Assembly (NCBI GenBank): GCA_910588535.1
Contig: CAJUOO010000011.1
Coordinates: 1-24,358, forward strand
Length of the DNA: 24,358 nucleotides
Source of the DNA: an uncultured Lachnospiraceae bacterium
GTDB taxonomy: Bacteria; Bacillota; Clostridia; Lachnospirales; Lachnospiraceae
Reading direction: 5' to 3'
Part shown: in pieces, positions 6,643-14,942 of the stretch
Layout: each line of letters begins with the position of its first letter
Numbering within the stretch: the stretch's first letter is position 1
Notes under the pieces: model-generated
Seen by the model: only the letters and a program-made list of their open reading frames with translations
What the model was told of the DNA's origin: nothing
Database searches by the model: none
Program-made: the position numbers and the translations under genes

Positions 6643-8498
6643 CTTTTACTGTTTTCAGTGTGATAGTATTTCAGCATAAAATACAATCCCCAATCTTGAT
6701 CATTGGCATATGGATCGTAGAATCTGCCTGCCTCACCGTTTACGGAGACGGGATAGAGATAAGCACAGGAGGCACTGCCATCTGCATGAAATAGACTTAA
6801 CACACCCCGATGGGAGGCTTCTGCTTTTTGGAAATATATGTTGTCGCCAGTCGTTTTTGCATAATCATAAAAAATATTGGCACTAAGTGCACTCCAGTAA
6901 TGTGGGAATGTGTCACCGTATAACTTTCTCTTGCCAAACCAATAGCCGTCCCAATGCCTAATAGCTGTCTCATAGAGATGATAATCTGGCTGCCTCCCGT
7001 GAAACAATTCAAGAACATCTAATTGAAGCTTGGCACCTTCCAGATATTTTTCTTCTTTCGTCACGATATACATTTGTAAAAGCAGGCTGGCTGCAGGGGC
7101 GACAATACTCTGTTCATAATTAACCTCATGAGCTGGATAATGTAGCCCGTTGGCGAGGATACGGTCACAATGTTCTCTAAAGTATGTCATAAGCATGTTA
7201 CATTCTTCTTCCATATGCTCTGCAGATAGAAGGGTAGAAAGTTCTTCTAGTGGAACTTCGATCGCATAAAAATGAGTGCCGCCTTGTTGATAGAAGGAAC
7301 ATAGTGCATGATATGCATATTGTAAATAATGCTTGTCAGAGAAGAGTCTGTACAATTCAATATAGAATACGCTAATCCATGGATAGTTATATAGTCTGTG
7401 ATGGCTGTTGTTTTTTTGGTAATCGTTATATACTGTCCCTGACTCAGTGTCAAAAAGCTCTCTCTCCACATAGGTAATATAGTTTGACAGGCTCTCTAAT
7501 ACAAGCGTATCCTTGTGTGACTGCAGGTATCGTGCAAGTAAAATGCCCATTCCTATGCGCTCGCGCCCGCCATTATAATCATTTTTTGAATTATAATATA
7601 GATTGTTATCCTCGTTGTCATATGTCAAATAGGCACCATCCAACTTGCTGTGTTGGCTGTGATATTGTTGTTTTTCTACAATAAAGTGACAGCGGCGCGT
7701 TACAAGCTTGTCCAGAGCAGGAAGTACAAGGATTTTGCAGTGGGTTTTGATATTTTTCACTGTTATATCATAACTATGCTCACCACAACTAAGCCCAGAT
7801 TCTTTTATCAAGATAGTTTGATCCAATATTACAAAAGAAACAGGACGTCCTTGCTCTGATATAGTGATATCAGATGCAGAAAACGAAAATGCAGGATTTA
7901 TAGTAAGATGAAGTTCTTCTTCCTCAAAGATAACATAGGATTTTGCATGTACAGCCAGATGGTTCGGATGATATAAAGGAAGCTTTTGATAAAAATCTTC
8001 TTTTCCATTATGCCAAAATAATGTCCATGTGATAGAGAAACTTTCCTTTGGCGCAAGTGCCACAGGAGATGGATGGAAAATAAAATCACCGCGATCATTG
8101 CTGATTTGGGACAGATCACGTTCGATGCTATAGCCTCCTAGAGAACCTTCTGTTAGGACAAGCCCTAAGTGCGGACTCTTTCCTCCCATGCGAAGTGCCA
8201 TAACATAAGAAATATGCTCTCCGCACCATATATGTGTATGGCAGCGCATGGTCATACATACAGCGGAAGATTTATAATCGTCAGCAAAAGGTGCGTATAT
8301 GGAGATGTCTCTTAGGGATGTGAAAATATCACGGTTGGTTATATTGGTAAAGATATAGGTTTCTGTCAATATATCATCTATAGATTTGGACGATTTTGAC
8401 ACTTCAATTCCTTTTGGTGCTTTTACCGTTCCCCATTCTGTGTTACCCTCAATCCAATTCATGTGGTAGGGATCGTTTGGATGTATGAATTCTTTCAT
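6639..8498 (-). CDS. Six-hairpin glycosidase-like protein (619 aa)
   Basis: A soluble 619-residue protein with no signal peptide, so probably cytoplasmic. The N-terminal ~270 residues are beta-rich (WNWIEG-like start, GEHISYVMALRMGG, LSQISNDRGDFIFHPSP). The C-terminal ~330 residues are helical with the rhythm of an (alpha/alpha)6 barrel: repeats containing aromatic pairs such as LYNYPWISVFYIELYRL, HYLQYAYHALCSFYQQGG, YEQSIVAPAASLLLQMY, HWDGYWFGKRK and FPHYWSALSANIFYDYAKTTGD. This two-part layout is typical of glycosidases and lyases of the six-hairpin superfamily, often named hypothetical or six-hairpin glycosidase. The substrate and catalytic acids cannot be assigned. It has its own promoter and no sugar transporter nearby. 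Confidence 0.7.
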   Translation of the reverse strand: MKEFIHPNDPYHMNWIEGNTEWGTVKAPKGIEVSKSSKSIDDILTETYIFTNITNRDIFTSLRDISIYAPFADDYKSSAVCMTMRCHTHIWCGEHISYVMALRMGGKSPHLGLVLTEGSLGGYSIERDLSQISNDRGDFIFHPSPVALAPKESFSITWTLFWHNGKEDFYQKLPLYHPNHLAVHAKSYVIFEEEELHLTINPAFSFSASDITISEQGRPVSFVILDQTILIKESGLSCGEHSYDITVKNIKTHCKILVLPALDKLVTRRCHFIVEKQQYHSQHSKLDGAYLTYDNEDNNLYYNSKNDYNGGRERIGMGILLARYLQSHKDTLVLESLSNYITYVERELFDTESGTVYNDYQKNNSHHRLYNYPWISVFYIELYRLFSDKHYLQYAYHALCSFYQQGGTHFYAIEVPLEELSTLLSAEHMEEECNMLMTYFREHCDRILANGLHYPAHEVNYEQSIVAPAASLLLQMYIVTKEEKYLEGAKLQLDVLELFHGRQPDYHLYETAIRHWDGYWFGKRKLYGDTFPHYWSALSANIFYDYAKTTGDNIYFQKAEASHRGVLSLFHADGSASCAYLYPVSVNGEAGRFYDPYANDQDWGLYFMLKYYHTENSKS

Positions 8499-8546
8499 AG
8501 CTTTCTTATCCTATTTATATTTTATTTTTCCGAAATGGATGATATT

Positions 8547-8574
8547 ATTATAACAGATATATGAATAGATTCAA
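8547..8574 (-). promoter_or_regulatory. Promoter of the six-hairpin protein gene
   Basis: Minus strand: -35 TTGAAT (8569-8574), 16-base spacer, -10 TATAAT (8547-8552), about 50 bases before the ATG. Confidence 0.7.
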
Positions 8575-8705
8575 GAAATTGTTCGAGGATATGTATGTTG
8601 TTTCTTGTAAAGATGAAAGAAGAATAAGGATACTTCCAAGTTTATGTCTGCGCTGCAACCATAAGCTTGAAATACGCAAAAAGCAGCGCAGAAATGAGGT
8701 AATAA

Positions 8706-9113
8706 ATGAAGATACGGTTGGCGGATACGGCAGATATTGATTTTCTTGAAAAACATGATAAGCATATTAAGAAGGAAGAATTACTATTGGCTGTATCATT
8801 AAGAAGAATACTTATAGCAGAGTGTAAGGAAGAGAGAGTTGGATGGTTGAGGTGGAATTTATTTTGGGACAATACGCCGTTTATGAATATGTTATTTGTG
8901 CTTGATAAGTATCAGAAGCAGGGCTATGGGGTTGCCTTGGTTTCCTTTTGGGAGGAGCAGAGAAAGGAGGAGGGCTATCAGATGGTTCTGACATCTACCT
9001 TGGCTGATGAGGCCGCACAGCATTTTTACCGTAAATTACATTATGTGGATTCAGGTGCGCTTCTGCTTCCCGGCGAACCCTTGGAGATTATCTTTCGGAA
9101 GGAAATTGGATAG
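8706..9113 (+). CDS. GNAT family N-acetyltransferase
   Basis: A 135-residue single-domain protein opening MKIRLADTADIDFLEKHD, the standard first strand and helix of GNAT enzymes. The acetyl-CoA-binding segment is LFVLDKYQKQGYGVALVSFW (motif A, with Q-K-Q-G-Y-G for the usual Q/R-x-x-G-x-G/A), followed by the late-motif DEAAQHFYRKLHYVDSG. It transfers an acetyl group from acetyl-CoA to an unknown amine. An AGGT ribosome site lies close to the ATG. It converges on the AraC gene with 13 bases between stops. Confidence 0.88.
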   Translation: MKIRLADTADIDFLEKHDKHIKKEELLLAVSLRRILIAECKEERVGWLRWNLFWDNTPFMNMLFVLDKYQKQGYGVALVSFWEEQRKEEGYQMVLTSTLADEAAQHFYRKLHYVDSGALLLPGEPLEIIFRKEIG

Positions 9114-9126
9114 AAAGTGGTGGGTT

Positions 9127-10116
9127 CTACAGATGATTGAGTTTTCGAAATTCGCTGGGAAGACTATGTGTGATCTCTTGAAATGCCTTGGCAAATTTGC
9201 TCTGGCTGTTATAACCAACCATGGCGGCGATGGAAGCAATACTCTCCTTTGTCTCCAAAAGAAGTGACATAGCTTGTTTTATCCTATACTCTTTCATATA
9301 GGTGGCAATGGGCATCCCATAGACAGCCTTAAAGCAAGATTTAAGAGAGGATGTATTTATCAGATATAGTCGGGATAGTTCCTCGATGGTATATTTTTGA
9401 TCTAAATTCATGATAAGCTTGTCGTGTATTTCCTTTATTAGAGCAATCTTAGAAGGGCTTAACGTTGTATTTTCTTTTATAATTTCTTCTTGTATAGCGA
9501 GGAAAAGCAACAATTCTTGAAGCTTGAGCTTATAATATGGAAATCTGATATATTCAGGCAGGTGATAAAGGACGGAAAAGATACCATCTATTTTTTGACA
9601 GCTATGCAGGATAACTGGCTTCTGATAAAAATAGAGTGTATGGTGTAGAAGCTGTTCAATTATATTGTCATCCACAAAAAATGTGGGACCACTATCTGCC
9701 AATTTATTAAGTTCAATGTAGATTATGATTCCGCTAAAACACCTATCTGGGTAAGTGATTTCTATTTCCAGAGTGTTTGGCACAAGATTGATAAATAGTT
9801 CATCTGGGTGAAGACCAAAAGTATTTTCTTTTTTATCCTGCCATTTGGCTTTGCCATAGTGGCAGTGACAAAGTATTAAAGTGGGCGTATTGGTGCGGAA
9901 AGAAAGTGTGGAGCTATCAGCAACAAGCTGTAGGACAGCAAGTCTCATACCCGGAAATGGGCCAAATACTTCCAGCTTTCCCTTTCCGTTGGATAATTCT
10001 ACAGAAAGATCCGAAACACAAGGATTGGGCGTGCAGGATGGATGCTTTATAGATGTAAGCCCGTCTGGCATATCTTGCAAGATATGTGTTAATGTAACAA
10101 AATAATCTTCTCTCAT
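9127..10116 (-). CDS. AraC family transcriptional regulator
   Basis: A 329-residue regulator. The C-terminal ~100 residues (225-327) carry the two AraC helix-turn-helix units: YTIEELSRLYLINTSSLKSC with FKAVYGMPIATYMKEYRIKQ, then ESIASIAAMVGYNSQSKFAK with FQEITHSLPSEFRK. The N-terminal ~200 residues are a family-variable sensor with several cysteines and histidines (C28, C33, and CHCHYG at 83-88). It starts 6 bases after the ArsR stop on the same strand, so the two are probably one transcript, yet its ATG has no Shine-Dalgarno sequence. The metal locus beside it suggests a metal- or siderophore-linked role, but AraC members of this kind have varied targets. Confidence 0.87.
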   Translation of the reverse strand: MREDYFVTLTHILQDMPDGLTSIKHPSCTPNPCVSDLSVELSNGKGKLEVFGPFPGMRLAVLQLVADSSTLSFRTNTPTLILCHCHYGKAKWQDKKENTFGLHPDELFINLVPNTLEIEITYPDRCFSGIIIYIELNKLADSGPTFFVDDNIIEQLLHHTLYFYQKPVILHSCQKIDGIFSVLYHLPEYIRFPYYKLKLQELLLFLAIQEEIIKENTTLSPSKIALIKEIHDKLIMNLDQKYTIEELSRLYLINTSSLKSCFKAVYGMPIATYMKEYRIKQAMSLLLETKESIASIAAMVGYNSQSKFAKAFQEITHSLPSEFRKLNHL

Positions 10117-10122
10117 AAATTT

Positions 10123-10488
10123 TTATTTTTGTATTGGACAAGTGATATCCATTAAATCTTCAATCATATGGTGCAGAAGTTTAACTTGTTGTGTGTCAGC
10201 AGCTTTATAATATACTTCCTTTCCATTGCGCTGGCTTGTAATTAAATTTCCAGCTTTTAGTGCTTTTAAATGATGAGATACGGCAGGGCTGCTCATCTCC
10301 ATCATGGCAGAAAGATTGATCACACATTCCTCACAGTGGCAAAGAAGCCAGAAGATACGTACTCTGCTGCTATCACTGAGCAATTTAAAGATATCGGATA
10401 TGGTTTGAAAGCTTTGATTGGTTGGTATTTCATTGATAGTATGTTCCATGATTTGTCCATGCTCATGGGGCAGTGGAATAGTTGGCAT
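10123..10488 (-). CDS. ArsR/SmtB family metal-sensing repressor (CadC/CzrA-like)
   Basis: A 121-residue winged-helix protein. The start carries histidines (MPTIPLPHEHGQIMEH). Residues 50-56 read CHCEECV, matching the ELCVC/'metal-site on helix 3' position of CadC/ArsR. The HTH is SSPAVSHHLKALKAG (66-80) and the wing RNGKEVYY (87-94). A C-terminal helix (D98...H106-H107...C117) resembles the alpha-5 zinc site of SmtB/CzrA. A good AAAGGA site is 8 bases before the ATG at 10488. It is divergent from the HMA-CadA genes and likely represses them through the palindrome at 10895-10918, releasing it when Zn, Cd or Pb binds. The metal cannot be fixed from sequence. Confidence 0.88.
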   Translation of the reverse strand: MPTIPLPHEHGQIMEHTINEIPTNQSFQTISDIFKLLSDSSRVRIFWLLCHCEECVINLSAMMEMSSPAVSHHLKALKAGNLITSQRNGKEVYYKAADTQQVKLLHHMIEDLMDITCPIQK

Positions 10489-10564
10489 AAGCAGATTCCT
10501 TTCTTTTGAAAAAATAATGGAAGAGTGGAACGGATGAAACGAACCTCTCTAAAACACGACGATA

Positions 10565-10578
10565 TTATTATATAATAA
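10565..10578. promoter_or_regulatory. Perfect AT palindrome at the likely arsR promoter
   Basis: TTATTATATAATAA is self-complementary and contains a minus-strand TATAAT (10567-10572), about 80 bases before the arsR start. The matching -35 (TTGTGT) is poorly spaced, so the promoter call is weak. Farther up, AAATGA-N5-TCATTT (10632-10648) is another small inverted repeat of the kind ArsR/SmtB proteins bind. Confidence 0.35.
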
Positions 10579-10862
10579 ATAAGATATATTTGACACAAAA
10601 GCTTATCGATATATCTTCCTAATAAACGTATAAATGAATCAATCATTTACAAATTTTTGTTTTTTTTAAGCTGATTATACCATTTTCATATCTTATTTAC
10701 AATCATGAAATAAAATCCTGAAGGAGTGGGGATATGGTATTTTCGGTTTGTGCCTATGGTCCTTGAAGATTCTATAGAGAAAGTTGGCGCATAATAAATC
10801 AGCGTATGATAGCCCGATCAGAAAAATTTTTCGCCTAATTGGAAGAATTCTTTTTAGAGGGA

Positions 10863-10918
10863 TTGAATTTCTGTGAAAATAGTGTATAGTATAGTTAAAC
10901 AATTAAATAAATGTTTAA
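10863..10918 (+). promoter_or_regulatory. Promoter and ArsR-type operator of the HMA-CadA operon
   Basis: -35 TTGAAT (10863-10868), 16-base spacer, -10 TATAGT (10885-10890). Directly downstream, over the expected start point, lies the perfect inverted repeat TTAAACA-N10-TGTTTAA (10895-10918), the size and position expected for an SmtB/CzrA-type repressor site. Binding by the ArsR at 10123-10488 is inferred. Confidence 0.7.
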
Positions 10919-10927
10919 TTAATGGCG

Positions 10928-11002
10928 GTGTGAAGTAAATCACACACTATCTTGTGTCTGCGTACTGTCTGACACGAGACGGTATGTAAAATAAGACAGT
11001 AC
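10928..11002 (+). promoter_or_regulatory. Structured 5' leader of the HMA-CadA operon
   Basis: Between the promoter and the HMA gene the transcript can form GTGTGA-N6-TCACAC (10928-10945) and, further on, a hairpin with perfect 9-base arms GTACTGTCT (10962-10970) and AGACAGTAC (10994-11002). Inner alternatives compete with it (GTCT-GACACG-AGAC; GTGTC with GACAC). There is no T tract, so this is not a plain terminator. It may affect RNA stability or be further protein-binding sites. Confidence 0.45.
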
Positions 11003-11017
11003 AGAAAGAGGGTTTGT

Positions 11018-11236
11018 ATGAAAAAAACATATAAGATTGAAGTGGATTGTGCAAATTGCGCAAATAAGATGGAGGAGGCTGCCAAGAAGACAGCGGGAGT
11101 GAAACATGCAGTGGTTAATTTTATGACACTTAAGATGAATGTGGAGTTTGAGGAAGGAGCAGAGCCAAAGGTAGTTATGCAGGAGGTTCGCGCAAATTGT
11201 AAAAAGGTTGAGGATGACTGCGAAGTATTTATCTAA
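11018..11236 (+). CDS. Heavy-metal-associated (HMA) domain protein, metallochaperone
   Basis: A 72-residue ferredoxin-like HMA domain: MKKTYKIEVDCANCANKMEE, with the metal-binding pair C11 and C14 in CANC (the usual motif is M-x-C-x-x-C; here V-D-C-A-N-C), followed by GVKHAVVNFMTLKMNVEF. Two further cysteines lie at the end (ANCKK and DDCEV). It probably hands a soft divalent metal to the ATPase 58 bases downstream, which lacks its own N-terminal HMA domain; splitting this domain into a separate gene is common in clostridia. An AGAGGG site precedes the ATG. Confidence 0.9.
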   Translation: MKKTYKIEVDCANCANKMEEAAKKTAGVKHAVVNFMTLKMNVEFEEGAEPKVVMQEVRANCKKVEDDCEVFI

Positions 11237-11294
11237 AAAGAGCAGCAGCTCTATAAAGGATGTTCCTGCTTGAGAATCGGAAGTGAGGTTTATG

Positions 11295-13178
11295 ATGAGC
11301 AAAAAGCAGAAAAAAATGTTATTTCGAATTATCATGGCAGCAGTTTTGATGGTGATACTGCAATTTCTACCTGTCACAGGCATGATTCGATTTTTATTAT
11401 ATATGGTACCATATCTGATAATAGGTTATGATATACTGATAAAGGCAGGAAAAGGGATTCGGAACCGTCAGATGTTTGACGAGAGCTTTCTTATGGCGAT
11501 AGCGACAGTAGGTGCGATTGTGCTGGCGGTATTTAAAAGCGGTGATTATACAGAAGCGATCGCTGTTATGTTATTTTATCAGATTGGAGAATGGTTTCAG
11601 AGCTATGCAGTGGGTAAGAGCCGAAGAAATATCAGTGAGCTAATGGATATTCGTCCTGATTATGCCAATATAGAGCTGGATGGAAAATTGGATCAGGTAG
11701 ATCCAGATGAGGTGGAGGTTGGCAGTACTATTGTGGTGCAACCCGGAGAGAAGGTGCCGATCGATGGGATTGTTATGGAGGGCAGCTCCAGCTTAAATAC
11801 CAGTGCATTGACCGGGGAGAGTCTTCCACGTGAGGTATCTGTAGGAGACGAGATTATCAGCGGTTGTATAAATATGACTGGAAGGATAAAGATTCAGACG
11901 ACGAAGGAATTCGGTGAGTCTACGGTGTCTCGTATCCTTGATCTCGTGGAGAATGCAAGCTCTCGCAAGTCAAAATCAGAAGATTTTATCTCAAAATTTG
12001 CCAGAGTATATACACCTCTTGTCTGCTACAGCGCTCTTGCTCTTGCTGTGTTGCCTCCACTATTTCGTGTCTTTTTTATGGGTCTACCAGCAGATTGGGG
12101 CGAGTGGGTTTACCGCGCATTGACATTTTTGGTCATTAGTTGTCCTTGCGCGCTGGTGGTCAGTATTCCTCTTAGCTTTTTTGCTGGAATCGGCGGAGCC
12201 AGCAAGGAAGGAATCCTTGTAAAAGGTTCTAATTATCTGGAGACATTGTCACAGACAAAGTATGTAGTGTTTGATAAAACAGGTACCCTGACACAAGGAG
12301 TGTTTGAGGTAAATGGTATCCATCACAATAAGATGGAAAATGAGAAGTTAGTGGAATATGCGGCTCTGGCAGAAAGCGCATCCTCTCATCCTATCAGCAA
12401 AAGCCTGCAGCGTGCTTACGGGAAAGAGCTTGACCGAAGCAGAGTGACTTCTGTTCAGGAAATCAGCGGAAGAGGTGTGATTGCTACTGTTGACGGGAAG
12501 GAGATCGCGGCAGGAAATAATAAGCTGATGAATGAGCTTAATATAAAATATATAGACTGTCATCATGTGGGTACAATTATCCATATGGCGATAGATGGCG
12601 AGTATGCAGGGCATATTGTGATATCAGATGTGGTGAAGGAAAATTCGAGAGAAGCTATAGCTGCGCTTAAGACGTCCGGTGTGGAAAAAACGGTGATGCT
12701 TACTGGTGATGCCAAGAATGTAGCAGATCAAGTAGCTTCCTCACTGGGAATTCAAGAGGTGTACAGTGAGCTGCTTCCTGCAGGGAAGGTTTCCAAGGTG
12801 GAGGAGCTGCTAGATAAAAAGCCTGCAAGGGCAAAGCTGGCCTTTGTGGGGGATGGTATTAATGATGCTCCAGTACTTTCAAGGGCAGATATTGGGATAG
12901 CCATGGGTGCCATGGGATCAGACGCTGCCATTGAGGCAGCGGATATAGTATTGATGGATGACGATCCTGTAAAGATAGCCAAGGCGATTCGCATATCTCG
13001 AAAATGCCTTCGCATAGTCTATGAAAATATCTGGTTTGCTATTGGCATCAAAGCGATATGTCTGGTCTTGGGTGCTTTGGGAATTGCAAATATGTGGCTG
13101 GCAGTTTTTGCCGATGTTGGTGTAATGATAATAGCAGTCCTCAATGCAATTCGAGCATTGTTTGTAAAAAATTTATAG
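11295..13178 (+). CDS. cadA: P1B-type heavy-metal-translocating ATPase (Zn/Cd/Pb exporter, CadA/ZntA-like)
   Basis: A 627-residue membrane pump that exports soft divalent metals at the cost of ATP. Visible elements in order: two N-terminal hairpins of membrane helices (residues ~8-100), TGES actuator loop (173-176), the metal-site CPC in ISCPCALVVS (283-285), phosphorylation motif DKTGTLT (D327), SSHPIS with the P1B-specific HP (365-366), GDGINDAP (519-526), and in the last helices K586 plus the D607 motif ADVGVMIIAVLNAIR. CPC together with that K and D marks the Zn/Cd/Pb class (P1B-2) rather than copper pumps. There is no N-terminal HMA domain; the preceding gene supplies it. I chose ATG 11295 (6 bases after GAGG); a GTG at 11283 has no ribosome site. 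Confidence 0.94.
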   Translation: MSKKQKKMLFRIIMAAVLMVILQFLPVTGMIRFLLYMVPYLIIGYDILIKAGKGIRNRQMFDESFLMAIATVGAIVLAVFKSGDYTEAIAVMLFYQIGEWFQSYAVGKSRRNISELMDIRPDYANIELDGKLDQVDPDEVEVGSTIVVQPGEKVPIDGIVMEGSSSLNTSALTGESLPREVSVGDEIISGCINMTGRIKIQTTKEFGESTVSRILDLVENASSRKSKSEDFISKFARVYTPLVCYSALALAVLPPLFRVFFMGLPADWGEWVYRALTFLVISCPCALVVSIPLSFFAGIGGASKEGILVKGSNYLETLSQTKYVVFDKTGTLTQGVFEVNGIHHNKMENEKLVEYAALAESASSHPISKSLQRAYGKELDRSRVTSVQEISGRGVIATVDGKEIAAGNNKLMNELNIKYIDCHHVGTIIHMAIDGEYAGHIVISDVVKENSREAIAALKTSGVEKTVMLTGDAKNVADQVASSLGIQEVYSELLPAGKVSKVEELLDKKPARAKLAFVGDGINDAPVLSRADIGIAMGAMGSDAAIEAADIVLMDDDPVKIAKAIRISRKCLRIVYENIWFAIGIKAICLVLGALGIANMWLAVFADVGVMIIAVLNAIRALFVKNL

Positions 13179-13429
13179 ATATTCTTTTTGTAAAATAATG
13201 TACCCATTTAAAATCTGTAGGTGTACTTGCGAGAAAAAATATGTGTTGATGAAAAAATATATCATAGGTGAAGATTCTATGATGCAGCAGTAAAAAGAAC
13301 AAGTCAATAATCTTGCTGTTGGTAGCAGGGCATCAAAACTGTAATGCTCAAAGAGGCGAGGTATTTGACTATCACGGCAGCAGCAATAAGTTTTTATTAT
13401 ATAAGATACTGTAACATGTAGCACTATTT

Positions 13430-13690
13430 TATACTTTATCTGCTGCTAAAATTTGTTGTATCATTTTCTGGAAAGATCCGTCCGGTGAACTGCCTGTGGT
13501 CCTCCGTCACCCCGCTCTCGCTTAGTGAAAAACGCAGCGGACGCTAAGCTCGATACTACCTCGCTAAGCGCCGGCGTTTTTCAATAGGTTCCTTGAGGAC
13601 CACAGACAGTTCGCCGGGCTGTTTTTATCAGTTAGGCAAAACACGTTGTATCTCTGTTTGTACAGGATCGATAGATAGTTTTGTTGTATT
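13430..13690 (+). repeat. Repeat element copy A (261 bp with a 144-bp palindrome)
   Basis: This copy matches copy B (14943-15203) without gaps at 247 of 261 positions. Inside, 13478-13621 is a long imperfect palindrome: the left arm CCGGTGAACTGCCTGTGGTC pairs with GACCACAGACAGTTCGCCGG, mostly Watson-Crick with G-T wobbles. Within the core a second pairing, TGAAAAACGC with GCGTTTTTCA, is perfect. The right arm runs into CTGTTTTTATC, so on the plus strand it could also terminate the cadA transcript. No open reading frame. The other bases of 13179-13910 carry no gene I can support. Confidence 0.9.
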
Positions 13691-13910
13691 TTTAATGAAA
13701 ATTCGATGATTCTTATAAGTATAAATATGCAGTGTGAAGCTGACAGATATTCATATAATTAGATATATAATTGGAGCATGTAAACTGTGATTTCAGGATT
13801 GGTTATGGTTTTTTATGTGGTGTTAATAAAATCTCCTAAAATACTTTATTTCTGTAAAGAATTGTGGTATTATGATTAAATCAAACAAATCTTAATAAGG
13901 GTATATTCAG

Positions 13911-14777
13911 ATGAATTTTGTAAAAAAAGAGCAGATTGACAAAGGCTGGTCAAGTGATAAAAAATATTGTGTTACCGATGAAAATGGGAAACAATATCTT
14001 TTGCGTGTTTCTGATATTGCACAGTACAACGCAAAACAGTTTGAATTTAATATGATGAAACAGGTTGATTCCTTAGGGGTACCTATGTGCCGACCTATTG
14101 AATTTGGTACTTGTGAGGATGGTGTTTATTCGATTCAGAGCTGGATCGATGGCGAAGATGCCGAACAGGTTATGTTGGGCTATTCTGACACAGAACAATA
14201 TGCATATGGTCTTGAAGCGGGACGTATTCTTCGCAAGATCCATTCCATACCTGCTCCGGTAACACAGCAGGACTGGGAGACTCGTTTTAGTCGTAAGATG
14301 TACTACAAGATCAATAAGTATAATGAATGTCCTGTCAAGTGTGAAAATGGACAGGCATTTATCAACTATATTAATGAGAATAGTTATTTGTTGAAGGATA
14401 GACCGCAGGTATATCAGCATGGTGACTATCATATCGGAAATATGATGATGGATCATAATGGTCAGCTCTATATTATTGACTTTAATCGTAATGATTACGG
14501 CGATCCGTGGGAGGAATTTAACCGAATTGTATGGTGTGCTCAGAAAGTCCCTCCCTTTGCTTCTGGAATAGTGAATGGATACTTTGATGATAATGTGCCG
14601 TTGGATTTCTGGAAATTGCTTGCTCTTTACATTTCGAGCAATACGCTTTCATCTGTATATTGGGCGATTCCGCATGGACAGGCTGAGGTGAATATTATGC
14701 TGAATCAAGCCAGTGAGATTCTGTCTTGGTATGATACTATGCGCAATCCTGTGCCAACGTGGTATTTTAAAAGATAG
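13911..14777 (+). CDS. APH-fold phosphotransferase (aminoglycoside phosphotransferase family)
   Basis: A 288-residue kinase-like protein of the choline/aminoglycoside kinase fold. The N-terminal lobe begins MNFVKKEQIDKGWSSDKKY; the catalytic loop is QHGDYHIGNMMM (D172, N177), and the metal-binding loop is IIDFNRNDYGDPWEEFNR (D190, then D198). The C-terminal part (LSSVYWAIPHGQ, SWYDTMRNPVPTWYF) is well conserved in a clostridial/bacillary group usually annotated only as phosphotransferase or putative resistance kinase. The substrate is unknown; the divergence from true APH enzymes means resistance should not be assumed. It has no good ribosome site (AAGGGTATATTCAG before the ATG). It stands alone, bracketed by repeat copies A and B. 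Confidence 0.88.
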   Translation: MNFVKKEQIDKGWSSDKKYCVTDENGKQYLLRVSDIAQYNAKQFEFNMMKQVDSLGVPMCRPIEFGTCEDGVYSIQSWIDGEDAEQVMLGYSDTEQYAYGLEAGRILRKIHSIPAPVTQQDWETRFSRKMYYKINKYNECPVKCENGQAFINYINENSYLLKDRPQVYQHGDYHIGNMMMDHNGQLYIIDFNRNDYGDPWEEFNRIVWCAQKVPPFASGIVNGYFDDNVPLDFWKLLALYISSNTLSSVYWAIPHGQAEVNIMLNQASEILSWYDTMRNPVPTWYFKR

Positions 14778-14869
14778 TATCTTCCATACATGGAAAGGAT
14801 TCTTCTCAGGCGGAATGAATCGTTCAGAGTGGTTAATATGTAAAAATTCAATAATTCATATAAAAAATC

Positions 14870-14912
14870 AACAACATCCTGCAAAGTTTCCATAGACTTG
14901 CAGGATGTTGTT
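14870..14912 (+). terminator. Long perfect stem-loop after the phosphotransferase gene
   Basis: AACAACATCCTGCAA (14870-14884) pairs perfectly with TTGCAGGATGTTGTT (14898-14912) around 13 bases. On the plus strand only TTCTGTC follows; on the minus strand there is a real T run. It probably ends the phosphotransferase message, or it may be read from the other side. Confidence 0.7.
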
Positions 14913-14942
14913 CTGTCAAAAAATAGAATATCTTGTAAATGT

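Noticed and set aside
9007..9267. Plus-strand open frame across the GNAT/AraC junction
   Set aside because: It overlaps two well-supported genes in other frames and shows no domain.
10590..10615. Plus-strand promoter from TTGACA at 10590
   Set aside because: The only -10-like box (TATATC) is 14 bases away, too close, and a much better promoter lies at 10863-10890.
13282..13413. Plus-strand peptide containing GEVFDYHGSSNKFLLYK after cadA
   Set aside because: It is faintly protein-like and might be a relic, but there is no start codon, no ribosome site and no family I can name.
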